Positions 42,552-53,930 of a stretch of 64,000 nt of DNA are shown here, in pieces (position 1 is the first letter of the stretch; each line of letters starts with the position of its first letter). The position numbers were made by a program, and so were the translations under genes. The stretch comes from Clavaria fumosa (taxonomy: Eukaryota > Basidiomycota > Agaricomycetes > Agaricales > Clavariaceae). The stretch lies in contig OX637794.1 of the NCBI GenBank assembly GCA_951802425.1, positions 4,402,001 through 4,466,000 of the forward strand, written 5' to 3'. A model generated the notes under the pieces. It was not told the DNA's origin and did not search any database. It saw only the letters and a list, made by a program, of their open reading frames with translations.

Positions 42552-44129
42552 ATGGCTCGAAACAAACAAACAGCACAGAGAAGTACCAGCGGTCGCGCTC
42601 TCCACATTGTCCCAGGGTCAGCTGTATCCACAAGAACGACAGCTACTTCTACAGCGCTGGTTAGACCAGAATTTGCTAGTGAGGGTGAAAATGTGAGTAT
42701 TCGCCTTTGCTCTGAGCACTGGTACAAAACAATAAACTTTTTCCACAGTTCTGCTACATGTGCCTTAATGGTGGTTTTCTTTTTGTCTGTGATTACTGTG
42801 CTCGGGTGCTATGCACAAAATGCCTCACTGTCCCGACTTCAATCGACACCGAACACCTCAAGTTCATGTGTCTCACCTGCCATGCTCGGTCTTTCAAAGG
42901 ACCCACCCTCAGCCCATATTATGTGAGCATTGATTTACTTATTCTGTTTCATTCTCTTATCTTTGCATTGTAGGGGTTCTATTTGACAAAGGGCCTCGAC
43001 ATCATCGACGGGAAGCCCGACACGGCAAGATTGTGACCAGCGTTTGCACAACCTCTCAAGGTAGTAGGCAATTTTCAAATGACTGCAAATTCTCATGTCA
43101 GCAACAAGGGACTACTTGTCTTGCACTTTCTCCTCAAAGGAATGGATCATGCTGGAATGCCGGCAAGACTTCTCACCGACTATATGCGGTCGTATCTTGG
43201 AGATGAGGCGTTGCAGTATGAAGAGGTTGTGTTCGATCTTGCCAATGACATCCTTATCAATTTGCATGCAGAGTACATGAAGAGCTTGGTGCATAAGATT
43301 CAGTATGAGCTTTCTGTTTCATATCATATTGTACTAACCATTTTCACAGAAATAAACATCCCCGTGTCGTAATTTTTATTACGAATCATTCTCATGATGA
43401 CACTGGCGACCTCTTTCTTTTACCTGGGTTATGCACCCAGGTCAAACCCGTGAGTTTGTTTACAATGCATCTGCCTCCAGCTAATTTGAAGCCTTAGTTT
43501 CTCGATGTCCTCCTCCCACCTGCCCACTTGACATTCCTCAAAGGGGCAGAGGTCACATTGTGGATGATGTCCTGTGGAACATTAGTCAAGAACTTCCGTA
43601 GTTATTCAGAGCTAGCAGAGGCAACCAAGCGGTAAGACAATAACTAGCACTCTCAATTTGCTAATTAATCAAAATTTCCAGCCTTTTGATTTCGGATGTC
43701 ATCGCATTCACAGCCGCTGAGCTGCAACCTTGCCTTACGGCAGGGTTTGTAGTTGGCTATGCCCAGCAAGTTCTGGTGGAGGGATTCCCTCTGGAGGACT
43801 GTCTCCGGAGGCTCCTACCTGCGACATCAGCAATTTGTCGCCACACCGACATTGTCCATCTCCAGGCAAGAGAGGGACAAATACGTGGTGCTCATTATAT
43901 GTGGGTTCACCCTGAGCTTCGCCCTTGGGGAAATCAGCTCCCAGTGCAGTGCAAGGCTTGTGGCTGCATCTGCTCCTGGGTCTCATCTACTGGTAATGCT
44001 GGGGCGAGAATATTTGCTTGTCGAAATCCGCGGTGCACCAACAAACTTATCTTCAATGCACCTGAGGAGAAAGTATGGCTGGGAGGCAAAATTTTTGGAG
44101 GGCGCTGGCTAATTATAAATCAACAGTAG
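42552..44129 (+). CDS. Zinc-finger protein with histone H3-tail-like N-terminus
   Basis: ATG at 42552. Exon 1 is 42552-42692 and introns are 42693-42748 (gtgagt...cacag) and about 42921-42973. The first residues, MARNKQTAQRSTSGRAL, follow the histone H3 tail residue by residue: Ala1, Arg2, Lys4, Gln5, Thr6, Ala7, Ser10, Thr11, Gly13 and Ala15 are kept, Lys9 is Arg and Arg8 is Gln. Exon 2 is a PHD-like zinc finger: FCYMCLNGGFLFVCDYCARV, LCTKCLTVP, FMCLTCH. Further conserved blocks: SNKGLLVLHFLLKGMDHAGM, YEEVVFDLAND, VVIFITNHSHDDTGDLF, ISDVIAFTAAELQPCLTAGF, HPELRPWGNQLPVQC, KACGCICSW, and FACRNPRCTN (second Cys cluster). One in-frame TGA at 43034-43036 (Arg expected) probably inactivates this copy. 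I recall similar proteins beside other mushroom KDZ transposons; function unknown. Mimicry of H3 is inferred. Confidence 0.8.
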
Positions 44130-44183
44130 TGTAAAGCATCTGTTCATTCATGTATGAAGGAACATGGATATCTGACCTAACCG

Positions 44184-45139
44184 CCTGACCCACACTAAAT
44201 GATGGCAATATAACCTACAAACCCATGCCACATACCTCTGTCCCCAATTCATCCTTTATCTCATAAATATGTACCATACATACAACCGTGTCTTTGTCTT
44301 TGCCAATGTTGCAGTATATAAATGCTGATTCAATGGCCCAATCATCAATTAATGAGGTGTACATGAGGGCCGATCAAGAGACATCATTGGGCAAATGTGT
44401 AGGCCCAGCCTGAAAAATGTATTACCTGCGAAGACTGCATGTTGGCCGAATTGTAAATTTGTAGTAATGAACATATAGGCCTACATAACTGTGGCTAATA
44501 CATTGCTCAATGGCCCATTCATCAATTAATGAGGCATATATCAGGGCCAACATAAAGGCCTAGATGACACTGGCTCTCACATTGCCTTGTTACCAGCTAC
44601 TCTGATTGAACTTCTCTAAATGACTATCCTCTGCCATCAATGCTGTACTGTGTGCCTGTCATAAGATAGCATCACAATATATGAAAATACCTCACAAGCC
44701 CGAATGCCTCTGCGGAGACACGATCCCAACAACTCCAGCGACGAGATACATAGACCATATATTCCATAATTGCCGAGCATACGACGAACACCGACACATA
44801 CTATCAGAAGTGCATCGCGACCACTCTCTGCCAATTCCGCTCAGCGGTACCAAAGGACTACTCGCCATCGCGAAATTCTTATGAATCTCCGGAGTATTCA
44901 CCTCAACCGGAGAGCCGCTCAAACCCCCTATCCCATCAGAACTACCCGGCCTTAACCTCTTCGATACTGCATCATACCCAACAAACCCGCCTGACCCACA
45001 CTAAATGATGGCAATATAACCTACAAACCCATGCCACATACCTCTGTCCCCAATTCATCCTTTATCTCATAAATATGTACCATACGTACAACCGCATCTT
45101 TGTCTTTGCCAATGTTGCAGTATATAAATGCTGATTCAA
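44184..45139 (+). mobile_element. Two truncated LINE tails, about 148-base direct repeat
   Basis: A 148-base segment (44184-44332, starting CCTGACCCACACTAAATGATG) recurs at 44989-45139. Between them, 44681-44950 encodes ECLCGDTIPTTPATRYIDHI, FHNCRAYDEHRHIL and LSGTKGLLAIAKFL, then TGA and ISGVFTST. This is the C-terminal zinc-knuckle tail (C-x-C...H...C) of fungal non-LTR retrotransposon pol. The repeated 148 bases are most simply the 3' UTR of the same LINE, so two 5'-truncated insertions lie in tandem. An A-rich run (about 45141-45156) follows the second. The interval also repeats TGGCCCAATCATCAATTAAT (44334 and 44514). Confidence 0.65.
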
Positions 45140-45222
45140 AAGAAGAATAGAAAAAAAAGGAGTCATGTGACCTTGTTGACTGTCAAACCCCCTAACATAG
45201 ATTTGTGAATTCAGCTCATCCA

Positions 45223-46702
45223 ATGGCCAAAAGGAAGCATCAAGAGACTGACTTATCTGGCTCAAACAAGAGGACCAATTATGCTCCTTGTGATGCGTAT
45301 GTATCGTCTAACTGAGCTGAGTTGATGTCTAATGCCCACCCAAGGCCATCTACTTTGAAAGGCACCATGTGGAGCCTCTTATGCACTATGATACGCAAGC
45401 ACATAACTCATAAAATGCAAAAGCCACTCAAGACAAGGCAAGTCATCAATTTTTAATCCTGTTAAGCCAGCTAAAATTGAAGGAAGGTTGAAAATTTGGG
45501 GCGAACTTGAGGAATTGAGAGTTGCCATGGATTCCAGCAACGAGAGTAATGCTGACGACCAACCTGTGACTCAAGAAGAACTACAACGTGTAGTTCTAAC
45601 TGTGGCCTATGCCCTCTTCAACCCAAGTGCGTTAGCTTAAATGACTTGCAACAATCAGCTGAACACTTTGACCATTCAGTTCAAACGGAATGGGACATAG
45701 ATCGGTTTGCAGACAGTGTGAAACATATCAATCTCATAGCCAAACGCAGCAATAATTTCGATGCAGCCTTGGTGAAATTCAGCAAGTATTTCAAGCAGCC
45801 TCAAGACCTCGGTGTTCAAGAGGAACCCTGCACAATAATTGATAAGCACGGTTGTATCTTGCTGTGGGCTCTGCCTGGAATTCTTTCTAGTGCTAGAGTG
45901 GTGAGATAAGGCAATCAAATTTGAACCATATTTTCTAACCAATTTACAGGAGCAGTACAACAGAGGGTGTGAGCACATTAGCAAGCATCTGGACAGAGAC
46001 TTGCCAAGTAATGCTGGGCATACTACGGGATTTGTCGAACCTGAAGGCGGAGGTCGTTTTGGTGCCGGAATCAAGTCCTTCTCTCCTGGCTGGTTTATGC
46101 AAGGCCAGCAACAGGTAATGCTGTCACATAACTACCTTGTTTTACTGTCTCAATGTCAACAGCTCAGTGATAAACTGCATGCTTCGACCAGCTTGCAGAC
46201 TGCATATGGTTCCTCCTTCATTCAAGGAATCGCACATGCAGAGAAGCTGTGCAATTCAATTATGGCCTTGGTCGCACCAGAACAATATGACTTTGGGAGC
46301 TCAGCCATTGACCAAGTGCAATCTGGGGTGGCAATGGCAAAAACATACAAGAATGTGCAGCTTTGGCCCTCAATCTTTATGGCAATGGAAGTCATCGTGA
46401 ACAGGAAGACTCCTGCACATCGCGACAAGGGAGGCTGCCTGGCTCACTACAATCTTTTGGTTAGTGCTGGAACTCACAAGCAGGCATACATGACACTCCA
46501 GGAACTTGGTGGTCAATTTGCCTACAATCCTGGAACTGTCCTTGTATTTGTGGGTAAAGTTTTTCTGCATGAAGTGATGGATTGGGAGGGTGGCGAACAA
46601 TTGTGCATTGCTCATTTCATGAAAGATTCTGTTCATGACCGTCTACAGATACCACGACCAACTTACCCAACTCAAAATACGTACATGCAATTGTTGACCT
46701 AG
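45223..46702 (+). CDS. TET/JBP-family DNA dioxygenase carried by KDZ element
   Basis: ATG at 45223 (MAKRKHQETDLSGSNKRT). Introns include 45297-45344 and 46115-46162 (48 bases each); one or two further junctions near 45440 and 45625 are unresolved. The catalytic domain is in the last exon: WPSIFMAMEVIVNRKTPAHR, HRDKGG, FAYNPGTVLVFVGKVFLHEV and CIAHFMKDSVHDRL. Iron ligands are His 46418-46420, Asp 46424-46426 and His 46568-46570. TET/JBP enzymes oxidise 5-methylcytosine or thymine in DNA using 2-oxoglutarate, and fungal KDZ elements are known to carry them. Ten residues after the distal His, where these oxygenases use Arg to hold 2-oxoglutarate, this protein has Gln (46598-46600, CAA). That may abolish activity. 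It converges with the KDZ transposase gene, about 110 bases apart. Confidence 0.85.
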
Positions 46703-46814
46703 GTACATTTATATAGAAACTGGTCACTTCATCACTGTTGCTGAACTCCAGGAAAAGAGCTTCTGTCTGGGTGAAATTGCAGTGCTTTGTATCCCCACAA
46801 TTGATGTGGCTAGC

Positions 46815-49800
46815 TAAGATTTGACTTGTGGTAGACTCCAAATATCACCCCAGGCAGTAGATGCAGCCTCCTTCATCCACTTCCATACCATAGCCTGCTT
46901 CTCAGCATAGCTTCTGTGACCATGCAAGCACTGTGTTTCTGCCCAGACTCTCCTCCTCTCCCATTCCCTTTGTTGGTGTGAATACCATGCCAATGCCCAT
47001 GTCATTTCGTGTCTCACCAATAACATCTCTTCTTCCCACCTGTCATATCGAGCCTTTGCTCTCAGCCAGTTCACCCTCAATACTTATTTCAGTCAGCATA
47101 GAAACATATGAGGAAGCTAACATATCGAAGAACTCACTTTCATTCATCAAAGGGTTCCCGGCATTCCCCCCAGTCCCAATCCTCCAGAACCAGGGTAATG
47201 CATCATTTTGCTGCCCAATCCGGTTTTCCTCTGCCACATCTGTGTTAACTTTCAAGTCCGTGTCTTGGAGAACTTGAAACTTCTCAAGTACATGTGCAGG
47301 TGCTCCCAGGCTTATCAAGGCAGACCTAGCACACTTGTACCTCCCAGTATACTCCTTGATCTTGTCATTCACTTGGAGGAGTTCTGAGCGGCTCCTGGTC
47401 TTGCTTGCCTGGGTTTTGGATTTTCGAATTCGTATCTTGTAAAGCAACGACTTGTGTCTGATTGCCAGTCTGAGCCCTTCAAGTGACTCCTCTGCTTGTA
47501 CCACCTGCAGCTGTATTTCTTGATCCACAAATTTTTCCCACCCATTTTTCAAGCAGAAGTCGTGGCCAAACGTAGAAGGCATCCAAAGCCTGTTCTGTAT
47601 GAAATTCTGCTCGTCCATGTCCAGGTCTTCCACGTCACCATCTTGAGGATCATCCTGTGTTTCTTCTCTAGGTCCAGTGTCTTCTGGCATGGTCTCCTGG
47701 TGTTGGTCATCCCACTCGAAATCTCCCAGAACAGTATAGACTTGTTGGTTGAAATTTTCAATTTTGGATTGAAGTGCATTCTGTTTATCAATAATGCTTT
47801 GCTTCTGAGCTGCTGTGAGTCTCCTCTTCCGGGTTAGGTCAATTGAACATCTGGAGGCTCATTGGCATGTGTGTAGGCTTAGCATCTTGGATGTCACTTA
47901 CTGAATATGTTCCAGATCCATGCCTTGAGTCAGGAATGATGTAATCCCCGAAGGTACTCCATTTTCTTTTTCCCTAGCTGAGAGAGTTAGCCTGATATCT
48001 GCAAGAGTTGGTGCTTCATATTGAAATTTTCAGATTTCTGTCTCTAGTGATGAAGTGAGGAATATCAACTCACTCTTTTCCAGTTGTATATCGTATATTT
48101 TGAGGGCTTCCCCTCGATTTTGCAGAGCAATCTGCTCTAAATTCATCCATTCTTCTCTTGCTTCTGATCCAATCCCTTCATTCAAATCATTGAATGCAAT
48201 CTTGGTTTGTCAAAGACCTTCTGTTGCAGCATTGTACTTCGCCAGGAGGGCCTTCACTAGATTGCATATTCAGTTATCCCAAATTTGCTTAGAAAATTTT
48301 GATACCCACCAATACCCACTGTTTTCTTCCAGTTTGAATCTCGCATGTAGTCGTCTAATATTTCGTGCCAATGTGCCTTGCTCATGGCCCGTATGCTGCT
48401 GGAGACCTTGTTCAGGTTTGACCACAGAGTCTCCAAAATCTCTCCATCTTGTTGGCCAGCACCATGAACAAAGTTCAAGGAGAACAGTGGGAAACAGGAA
48501 CGAATGTGTGCCCCCAAGTGAAATTTACCCACTGCAGGTATGATTGTTGTTGAAGGGTGCACAGACAGATACTGGCTCCCCTGGACCCTCTTGTCGAAAT
48601 TGCGAATCCACTGACAACAGATATCATAGATGACTAAAGTCTCTGTCATCCCTTCTGTCCTATATTTGATAGCTTGGCAAATTGCATAGTCAATGTTGAT
48701 GTGACTGGAAGAAAAAGCAACAAGTATTTGCAACCAAATTCAAATATACAGACATTTTCAGCTCACCGCTTGCCCTTCTGGAAATCAACCACAGAATGTG
48801 GCATGAAACACCCATGCCATGAGCAGGCACATGCCCCTATTCCTGTGGCTTCCAGGTGACTTGAGTGAGCATTTGACTGGCTTATAGCCCTGTGATTTGA
48901 GCATTTTGATTTCTGTTGTAGGAGTGAATCTCAGGTGACCAGTCCAAGTTAGACACCTACATCTCGAATCTCTAAGCCCTCAGAGAGGTGATGTTGATAA
49001 TTCACCTCCTCTACAATATATGCCTCTCCATTTGCTAACCTAACATCTTTCTCTGCTCTTCGCATTTTCAAGTGTTCTGCTGAGAAATTTCCATCAACAA
49101 CCAGGGATCTGCGGAAAAGCCATCTGGCATTTCTTTATCAGGGTTCACATGCATTCAATGAAAACAAGACTTACTGATCTGGTTGACTTTGCCAGTTGTT
49201 AGGAAGATTAATGCCAGGTTGAGGGCAAGCAGGACAAAACAGTGCTAGGTCCCCATTTCCTGTTTTCCTATCCAAGTCATGCCCAAAACCAAATCGTTTT
49301 CTATTTGTCAAGTCTCGCCATTGACGAGATACTCTCATTAGTTCACGGTATCGATCCTAATGCCAGCAGCTTGTCAATACAAATGGAGGGAAAAGGAGAG
49401 GAGGATACTGACTGGTACAGTGTCTGGGAAAGCATTAGAGGTAAATCTCTTTAGTTTGGAGTAAAAGGCGCCTGCTGAGGTTTTACACTCCATAGCCTCA
49501 ATATGGAAGTGACCAAGGACTTCAAATGTGAACACTGTTTGAGGTTTCGTATAGCTGGCAGGAAACAGACGGTGTTGAAGCAGCTGTATATGGTGGGAAG
49601 GAGCATTTGAGCATTGGCAGTAATAGATGCTCCATCGGCACACTCCATTTGAGTGTACAACTAGAAGCAGACTTGCACCTGGCCTATCCAAATTAGGTTC
49701 ATTTCTGGTATCTTGCTCCCATTGATCCTTCTCCCTGTACCCTTCCTCTTTGAATTCTGGACACGGTGAGCCTTGATGCCCTAAGTGAATCGCCAGTCCA

Positions 49801-50200
49801 ACATGTAGGAGATCAGATGGCAGGAAACAAACTCCATTCCAAACATCAATGGAATGGAATGGGATATTGATGTGAGATTTGGCGCAGCATGAGGAGCAAG
49901 TTGCAGGCCGATAGAAACAATCACGGCATCGAAACTTGAAGTTGTTCTGATTGCAGACCTGACAAATTTTGGAAGGGGGTGGAGCTTCTAATTCCAAGAT
50001 TTCCCTCAGGTAAGCTGTTCTTAAAGGAAGCCAATCCTCAAGGAATTCATTCTGAGTCTGAATGTGTACATTTTCAGATACTTCAGCATACAGAGAACAA
50101 CTTGGAGTCCTCACCTTTCCTTGCTTTTTCTTATGTGAAATCTGTTGGACATCAGAATCCAGTATGCACTCAGGGTCACCATCTGCATTAAATGTAAAGG
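46815..50200 (-). pseudogene. KDZ transposase with CxC2 zinc domain
   Basis: Reads from about 50200 down to 46815 in several exons. N-terminal part: VRTPSCSLYAEVSENV, FLEDWLPLRTAYLREILELE. CxC2 cysteine cluster: ICQVCNQNNFKFRCRDCF, ATCSSCCAKSHINIPFH, GVCFLPSDLLHVGLAIHLGH. KDZ core: LALFCPACPQPGINLP, TGIGACACSWHGCFMPHS, VVDFQKGKR, LVIYDICCQWIRNFDKRVQG, IPAVGKFHLGAHIRSCF, FVHGAGQQDGEILETLWSNL. C-terminal helical region: WLRAKARYDRWEEEMLLVRH and GHRSYAEKQAMVWKWMKEA. This is the defining transposase of Kyakuja/Dileera/Zisupton elements. Several in-frame stops (for example near 48890-48960 and 48000) and frame changes indicate inactivation. Upstream exons, if any, are cut off by the LTR-like segment at 50.2-51.5 kb; a possible first exon is 51941-51558. 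Confidence 0.88.
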
Positions 50201-50223
50201 GCAGAGTCTGTTTGGCCTTGCTA

Positions 50224-51528
50224 TGTAACGGGAAGCTGGGCCGAAGGCTCGGAAGTGCTTTCCGTCAGGTGATCAGGTGCCGGGATTAGGTTAGTCCCGA
50301 GTGCCGGAATGAGAGGGTTGAAAGCTGTCTGGTCGAGTGGATCGAACTGGGATATTATTCTGTCGCTGGGTCTCCCGGGGCCTAGGAAAGAGCGAAGCAG
50401 GGTGGCTCTGGCTCTGTACTCAGAGTCGTTGGCTTCGATAACCAGCTGTCTGAGGTTGGCGTAGTTGCTACTTCAGGCCAGGAGGAGAGGGGGTATCTCT
50501 CGTCAGCAGTAGGGAAAGCCAGTGTGATTTCACCAAAGTACGATAAGGTGATAAGGACAAGTGAACAACGCTAAGGGGCTTCCCATGTCACTGCACCCCT
50601 TATATACCTCAGGGGTGCTGCGGGTTCCTGCGGCGCAGTCCATCGTCCGCAGCCCAAGGATGCCATCCATCCACCACGGCGTACTCTTCCGCAAGCCTGC
50701 TCAGTCCGCAGCTGCCTGCTACTGCTCTTCGACGCAGCTGCCCTTGTGGGGCCGCGCAGCCCGCAGCTTGCCGAATGCTGCCCTACACTCTTATCTTGAA
50801 CGTCATCGCCTTTCGCTTATCGGCCCATGTGCTGCTCTGCAGTCTTCCACATGGCACGGCTTATCTCCACATGCTCCTTCACCCGTCATGTGCTCCTGTG
50901 TGACGGTCCTTTCCCACCGCCTCGCTTATCTTCCGGCTCTTATCCGTCCTTTGTAGCATATAAGGAGGGCCTGTACCGCTTCTCTTCCCCCATCCTCTGT
51001 TATGTGCTGGGGCCCTCACAAGCTTAAATTCCTCCCCTCCTCCAATGTCTTCCAACAAGTCGCCCCCCTCGTACTCTCGTGTGCGGCCTTCCACTGGGCC
51101 ATTCAGAGGGGAGCCGACGACCTCCTTATTCTTACCGTTGCCCGACGATGCTACGCTTGCGGCCATCCTGGCCATTTTGTGTCGGGATGCCCTCGAGTCG
51201 TCTGCCCAGGCAACCTTATCTGTGACCTACTCGAGGACCCCCACAGTACCGTCTTTTCTTCCATTTCTCATTCGCTTTGCTGATTTCTTTCTTGTAGAAT
51301 GGGATTGCACTCCCCCTACTCAGTGGACCTCTCCCACCTCCTACTCCGGGTGGAACTCCACTCCTCCGCCCTCGTCCCCTCCGTCAGCCCCTGCGATGGC
51401 TACGGTGGCTCTACCAGACGTTGAGGGCGAGTATGTCCAGGCTGGGGAGTCTCCTTCTCGATCGGTGGACGAGGATAGGCTCTGGGTCTAGTGGTCCAAA
51501 CGTCGAAGTTTCCGTTTGACGTAATACA
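50224..51528. mobile_element. LTR-like segment inside the KDZ transposase gene
   Basis: Differs in composition from its surroundings. It begins TGTAACGGGAAGCTGG and ends GACGTAATACA, giving a TGTA...TACA pair. Contains a TATA-like TTATATACCTC (about 50600) and GCATATAAGGAGG (about 50957). It encodes a zinc-knuckle gene whose protein matches the one embedded in the gypsy-2 LTRs. I could not find a clean target duplication, so the ends are provisional. It probably is a solo LTR of a relative of gypsy-2. Confidence 0.6.
51044..51491 (+). CDS. Zinc-knuckle protein, diverged relative of the gypsy-2 LTR gene
   Basis: First exon from an ATG at about 51044-51045 or an in-frame start near 51002. The knuckle is CYACGHPGHFVSGC followed by ICDLLEDPHSTV, closely matching CFACGDPSHLVKDC and ICDLLEDPHGEL of the LTR gene. 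It also shares LSCAAFHW versus LSCNTFHW upstream. A probable intron ends at tttcttgtag (51297). The second exon has WDCTPPTQWTSPTSYSGW and an acidic tail ending at 51491. Protein similarity exceeds nucleotide similarity, which supports real coding. Role presumably nucleic-acid binding. Confidence 0.55.
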
Positions 51529-51557
51529 TAGTTTCTGGTTTCGGATTGGTTCTTGTA

Positions 51558-51941
51558 TTACTTAGGTGCTTCGATCCCATAAACCAATCCCCAATGGCCA
51601 TCAACAGCGAGGAGCATCTCCTCACTCTTGATTGCCATTGGTACTTTGGTTTTCCTGCCTCTAGTGTTGCGGTTGTCCTTAGTTGTGTTGCCTTCATTGT
51701 AGTTTGCCTTGGTTACATAATCGACTTTGTCATTCTTCCCATGACAGCTATGGGGTGTTTGGGGGAGTAGGGAATCATTGGAGCAGGTCCCAGACCAAAG
51801 CTTGCTATGTAGAACGTTGTATGGTTGAGCAGGTTGCTTGTAGACATTTCGAGACTTCAAAAAGGATTTCTGCAGTCGTTTATTGTAAATTGAAACAAAT
51901 TCAACCTCCTGGGCATGTTCTTTTCGTTTAGTGATTGGCAT
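51558..51941 (-). CDS. Possible first exon of the KDZ transposase gene
   Basis: Frame from ATG at 51941 (MPITKRKEHAQEVEFVSIYN) with basic N-terminus and TRGRKTKVPMAIKSEEML. It lies upstream of the transposase on the same strand and is separated from it by the LTR-like segment. No domain. 51960-52075 upstream contains a duplicated GTGTTGTGTCATGTGATTGG and CAACTTCTATGTTGCAA, resembling the other gene-proximal repeats. Confidence 0.35.
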   Translation of the reverse strand: MPITKRKEHAQEVEFVSIYNKRLQKSFLKSRNVYKQPAQPYNVLHSKLWSGTCSNDSLLPQTPHSCHGKNDKVDYVTKANYNEGNTTKDNRNTRGRKTKVPMAIKSEEMLLAVDGHWGLVYGIEAPK

Positions 51942-52149
51942 GGCGGAGGTTGCAGTGGACAAAGTGTTGTGTCATGTGATTGGGCTGACTGAAAAACTCA
52001 CATATGCAAAGTGTTGTGTCATGTGATTGGGCTGACTGAAAAACTCACATATGCAACTTCTATGTTGCAAAGTGTTAGAGTAATACAAATACAAGATACA
52101 ATAAAATTCCAGTGGCAGTAGAATTACAAGAAGAAAGGCCTGTAAATGG

Positions 52150-53220
52150 CAATCAGACTATCCTTTGTTTTTCATGCTCAAACCAACTCTTCTCTGCAAC
52201 GGTGAGGATCTCTTCTTGTAGCCTTGTCCGAAGCCCACCAATCCTCCAGCACTTCCATGCTCGTTCAATGTCTTGTTGAGACATCAAGGGGTTCTAAGGG
52301 ATGTTGAAATGACATTAGAAGAAGAAAAGAAATATCCAATTACCAGCACCACATCCATTAATCTGTCACCTTCATGCAACCACAGCCTTGCAAAATGGAT
52401 CGCATATATGCCACAATCATCTCCGTTTTTCTGTTTTGGAACCTAAGCAAGAACATATGAAAATATATGAAGCACCCTTTTTTGCACAATTTGCCACAAA
52501 CCTTTGGTTGGATAACCTTTGGGTCCTTGGTGTACTTTAGGCCCTGTTGATGCCCAAGCTCTCGGAAGAGGTCTTGGATTGCCTTTGCGTCTTTGGAATG
52601 CACCCTGTCATGAAAAAAGCTGTCAAGTATGACAATGGTACTGTAAAGATGTTAGTACCAAAAATATCGCAAGAAATGGTACACTCACCATCCCCAGTTA
52701 CCATCTGGCTGATCGACTAGAAAGCAATGGCCTGGGTTTGCCACAATTATGGTAAACCAATGCTTCCTGTAATAGGTATAGCATCCCCATAAATTCCAAC
52801 AAGATATCAGCCACGTACAGTTCCTCGCTGAACCCAGGAATAATCCAGTATCTGCATTTGTGTGCAGATTCTGGAAGCCATGCGATAATATCTCTGGTGC
52901 CATCCTTTCTTCTAATAAATGATCAGCTTTCACCCACATCATTAAGGGGTGAAATTACCTCAGTACTGGAAGGAAATATGTATTTGCGAGCCATATTCCA
53001 GATGCCCCTGTTTCCAATTCTTTGTATGTCTCTCTGTCCACCTTGAGCATTGTTAACAATTGAACATTGGTTGACGTACTGAAGTGCAAAGTTGACAATA
53101 TCTCCTCCTATCCATTGACCAGCCTTGAGTTGGTCAAGTTCAATATCTTTCAATTGAACTGGACCTAGAAGCATATGTGTGCTCCCAACACTACAATGAG
53201 AAAAATATGTCAAATATATT
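52150..53220 (-). CDS. Ulp1-like (C48) cysteine protease carried by KDZ element
   Basis: Multi-exon minus-strand gene. Substrate-pocket region: MLLGPVQLKDIELDQLKAGQ, WIGGDIVNFALQYVN, then FPSSTEVISPLND. Catalytic residues in order: His in YYRKHWFTIIVANP (52760-52762), Asp in CFLVDQPDGNWGW (52712-52714) and Cys in VPKQKNGDDCGIYAIHFARL (Cys codon 52413-52415). This H-D-C order and the Q-x-N-G-x-D-C-G motif are those of Ulp1/SENP proteases that cleave SUMO or related proteins. It is bracketed by the KDZ transposase and the right inverted repeat and reads in the same direction as the transposase. The 5' limit is uncertain and may extend to about 53950. Fidelity of the exon joins was not fully checked. 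Confidence 0.75.
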
Positions 53221-53930
53221 GATTACATGAGGTTATTGATCTACCCTGATGTTGTCCCACCAGATACCCATGCAGCTTCGGATTCCTCAGGTCTTATGAT
53301 ATTGCCAATCATTAATGTTGAAATTTAGCTTTCAAAACAAGCCACATACCTAAGATATTGCCATGTGTCTCCCGGAACGTTAGGCTTGACAGATTGAACA
53401 AACACTTTGTATGTTTGTTGACTCCAGAGACTTGATTCTTGGTCAAAAAGGAGAAATAGTTTTGGAAACAGTACCCGTCCTAGATCCTCTCAGACAGACA
53501 TGGAGCAAGCTTTCAAAAGTACATACCTTTAGTCTTGCCCCAGAACTGTGCTAATTGGGGTTTCAAAGGTTGAACCAGATTGACATGGAGGACCATGACC
53601 ACATGACGCCCTTTCTTATCAGGGTGACTCATCTAATGTCATTAGTAACGCCTATCCTGCAGTTTGGGGAGACTCACTTTACAAGCTGATGAATCCCTTT
53701 CTAAGCGAACTTGTACTTGGGGAAACCCCACACCTGTCAAAGTCATTGCGGCCCTTTCACAACTCAGTGAGGAGATTGAATGGACAAGAACAAAAGTACT
53801 TACATGGCACCCTGGACTTGAAACGAGGCAACCAAGGATTTGGGGTTGCTGGTGTTTCCACCCACACGGACAGCAGCACAAGGAAGGATGATTGGGGCAG
53901 ACATGGTGGATATCGACAAAAGTGTATGCA

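Noticed and set aside
50224..51528. Certain solo LTR insertion in the KDZ transposase gene
   Set aside because: TGTA...TACA ends and the shared zinc-knuckle gene fit, but no clean target duplication was found, so it is listed only as LTR-like.
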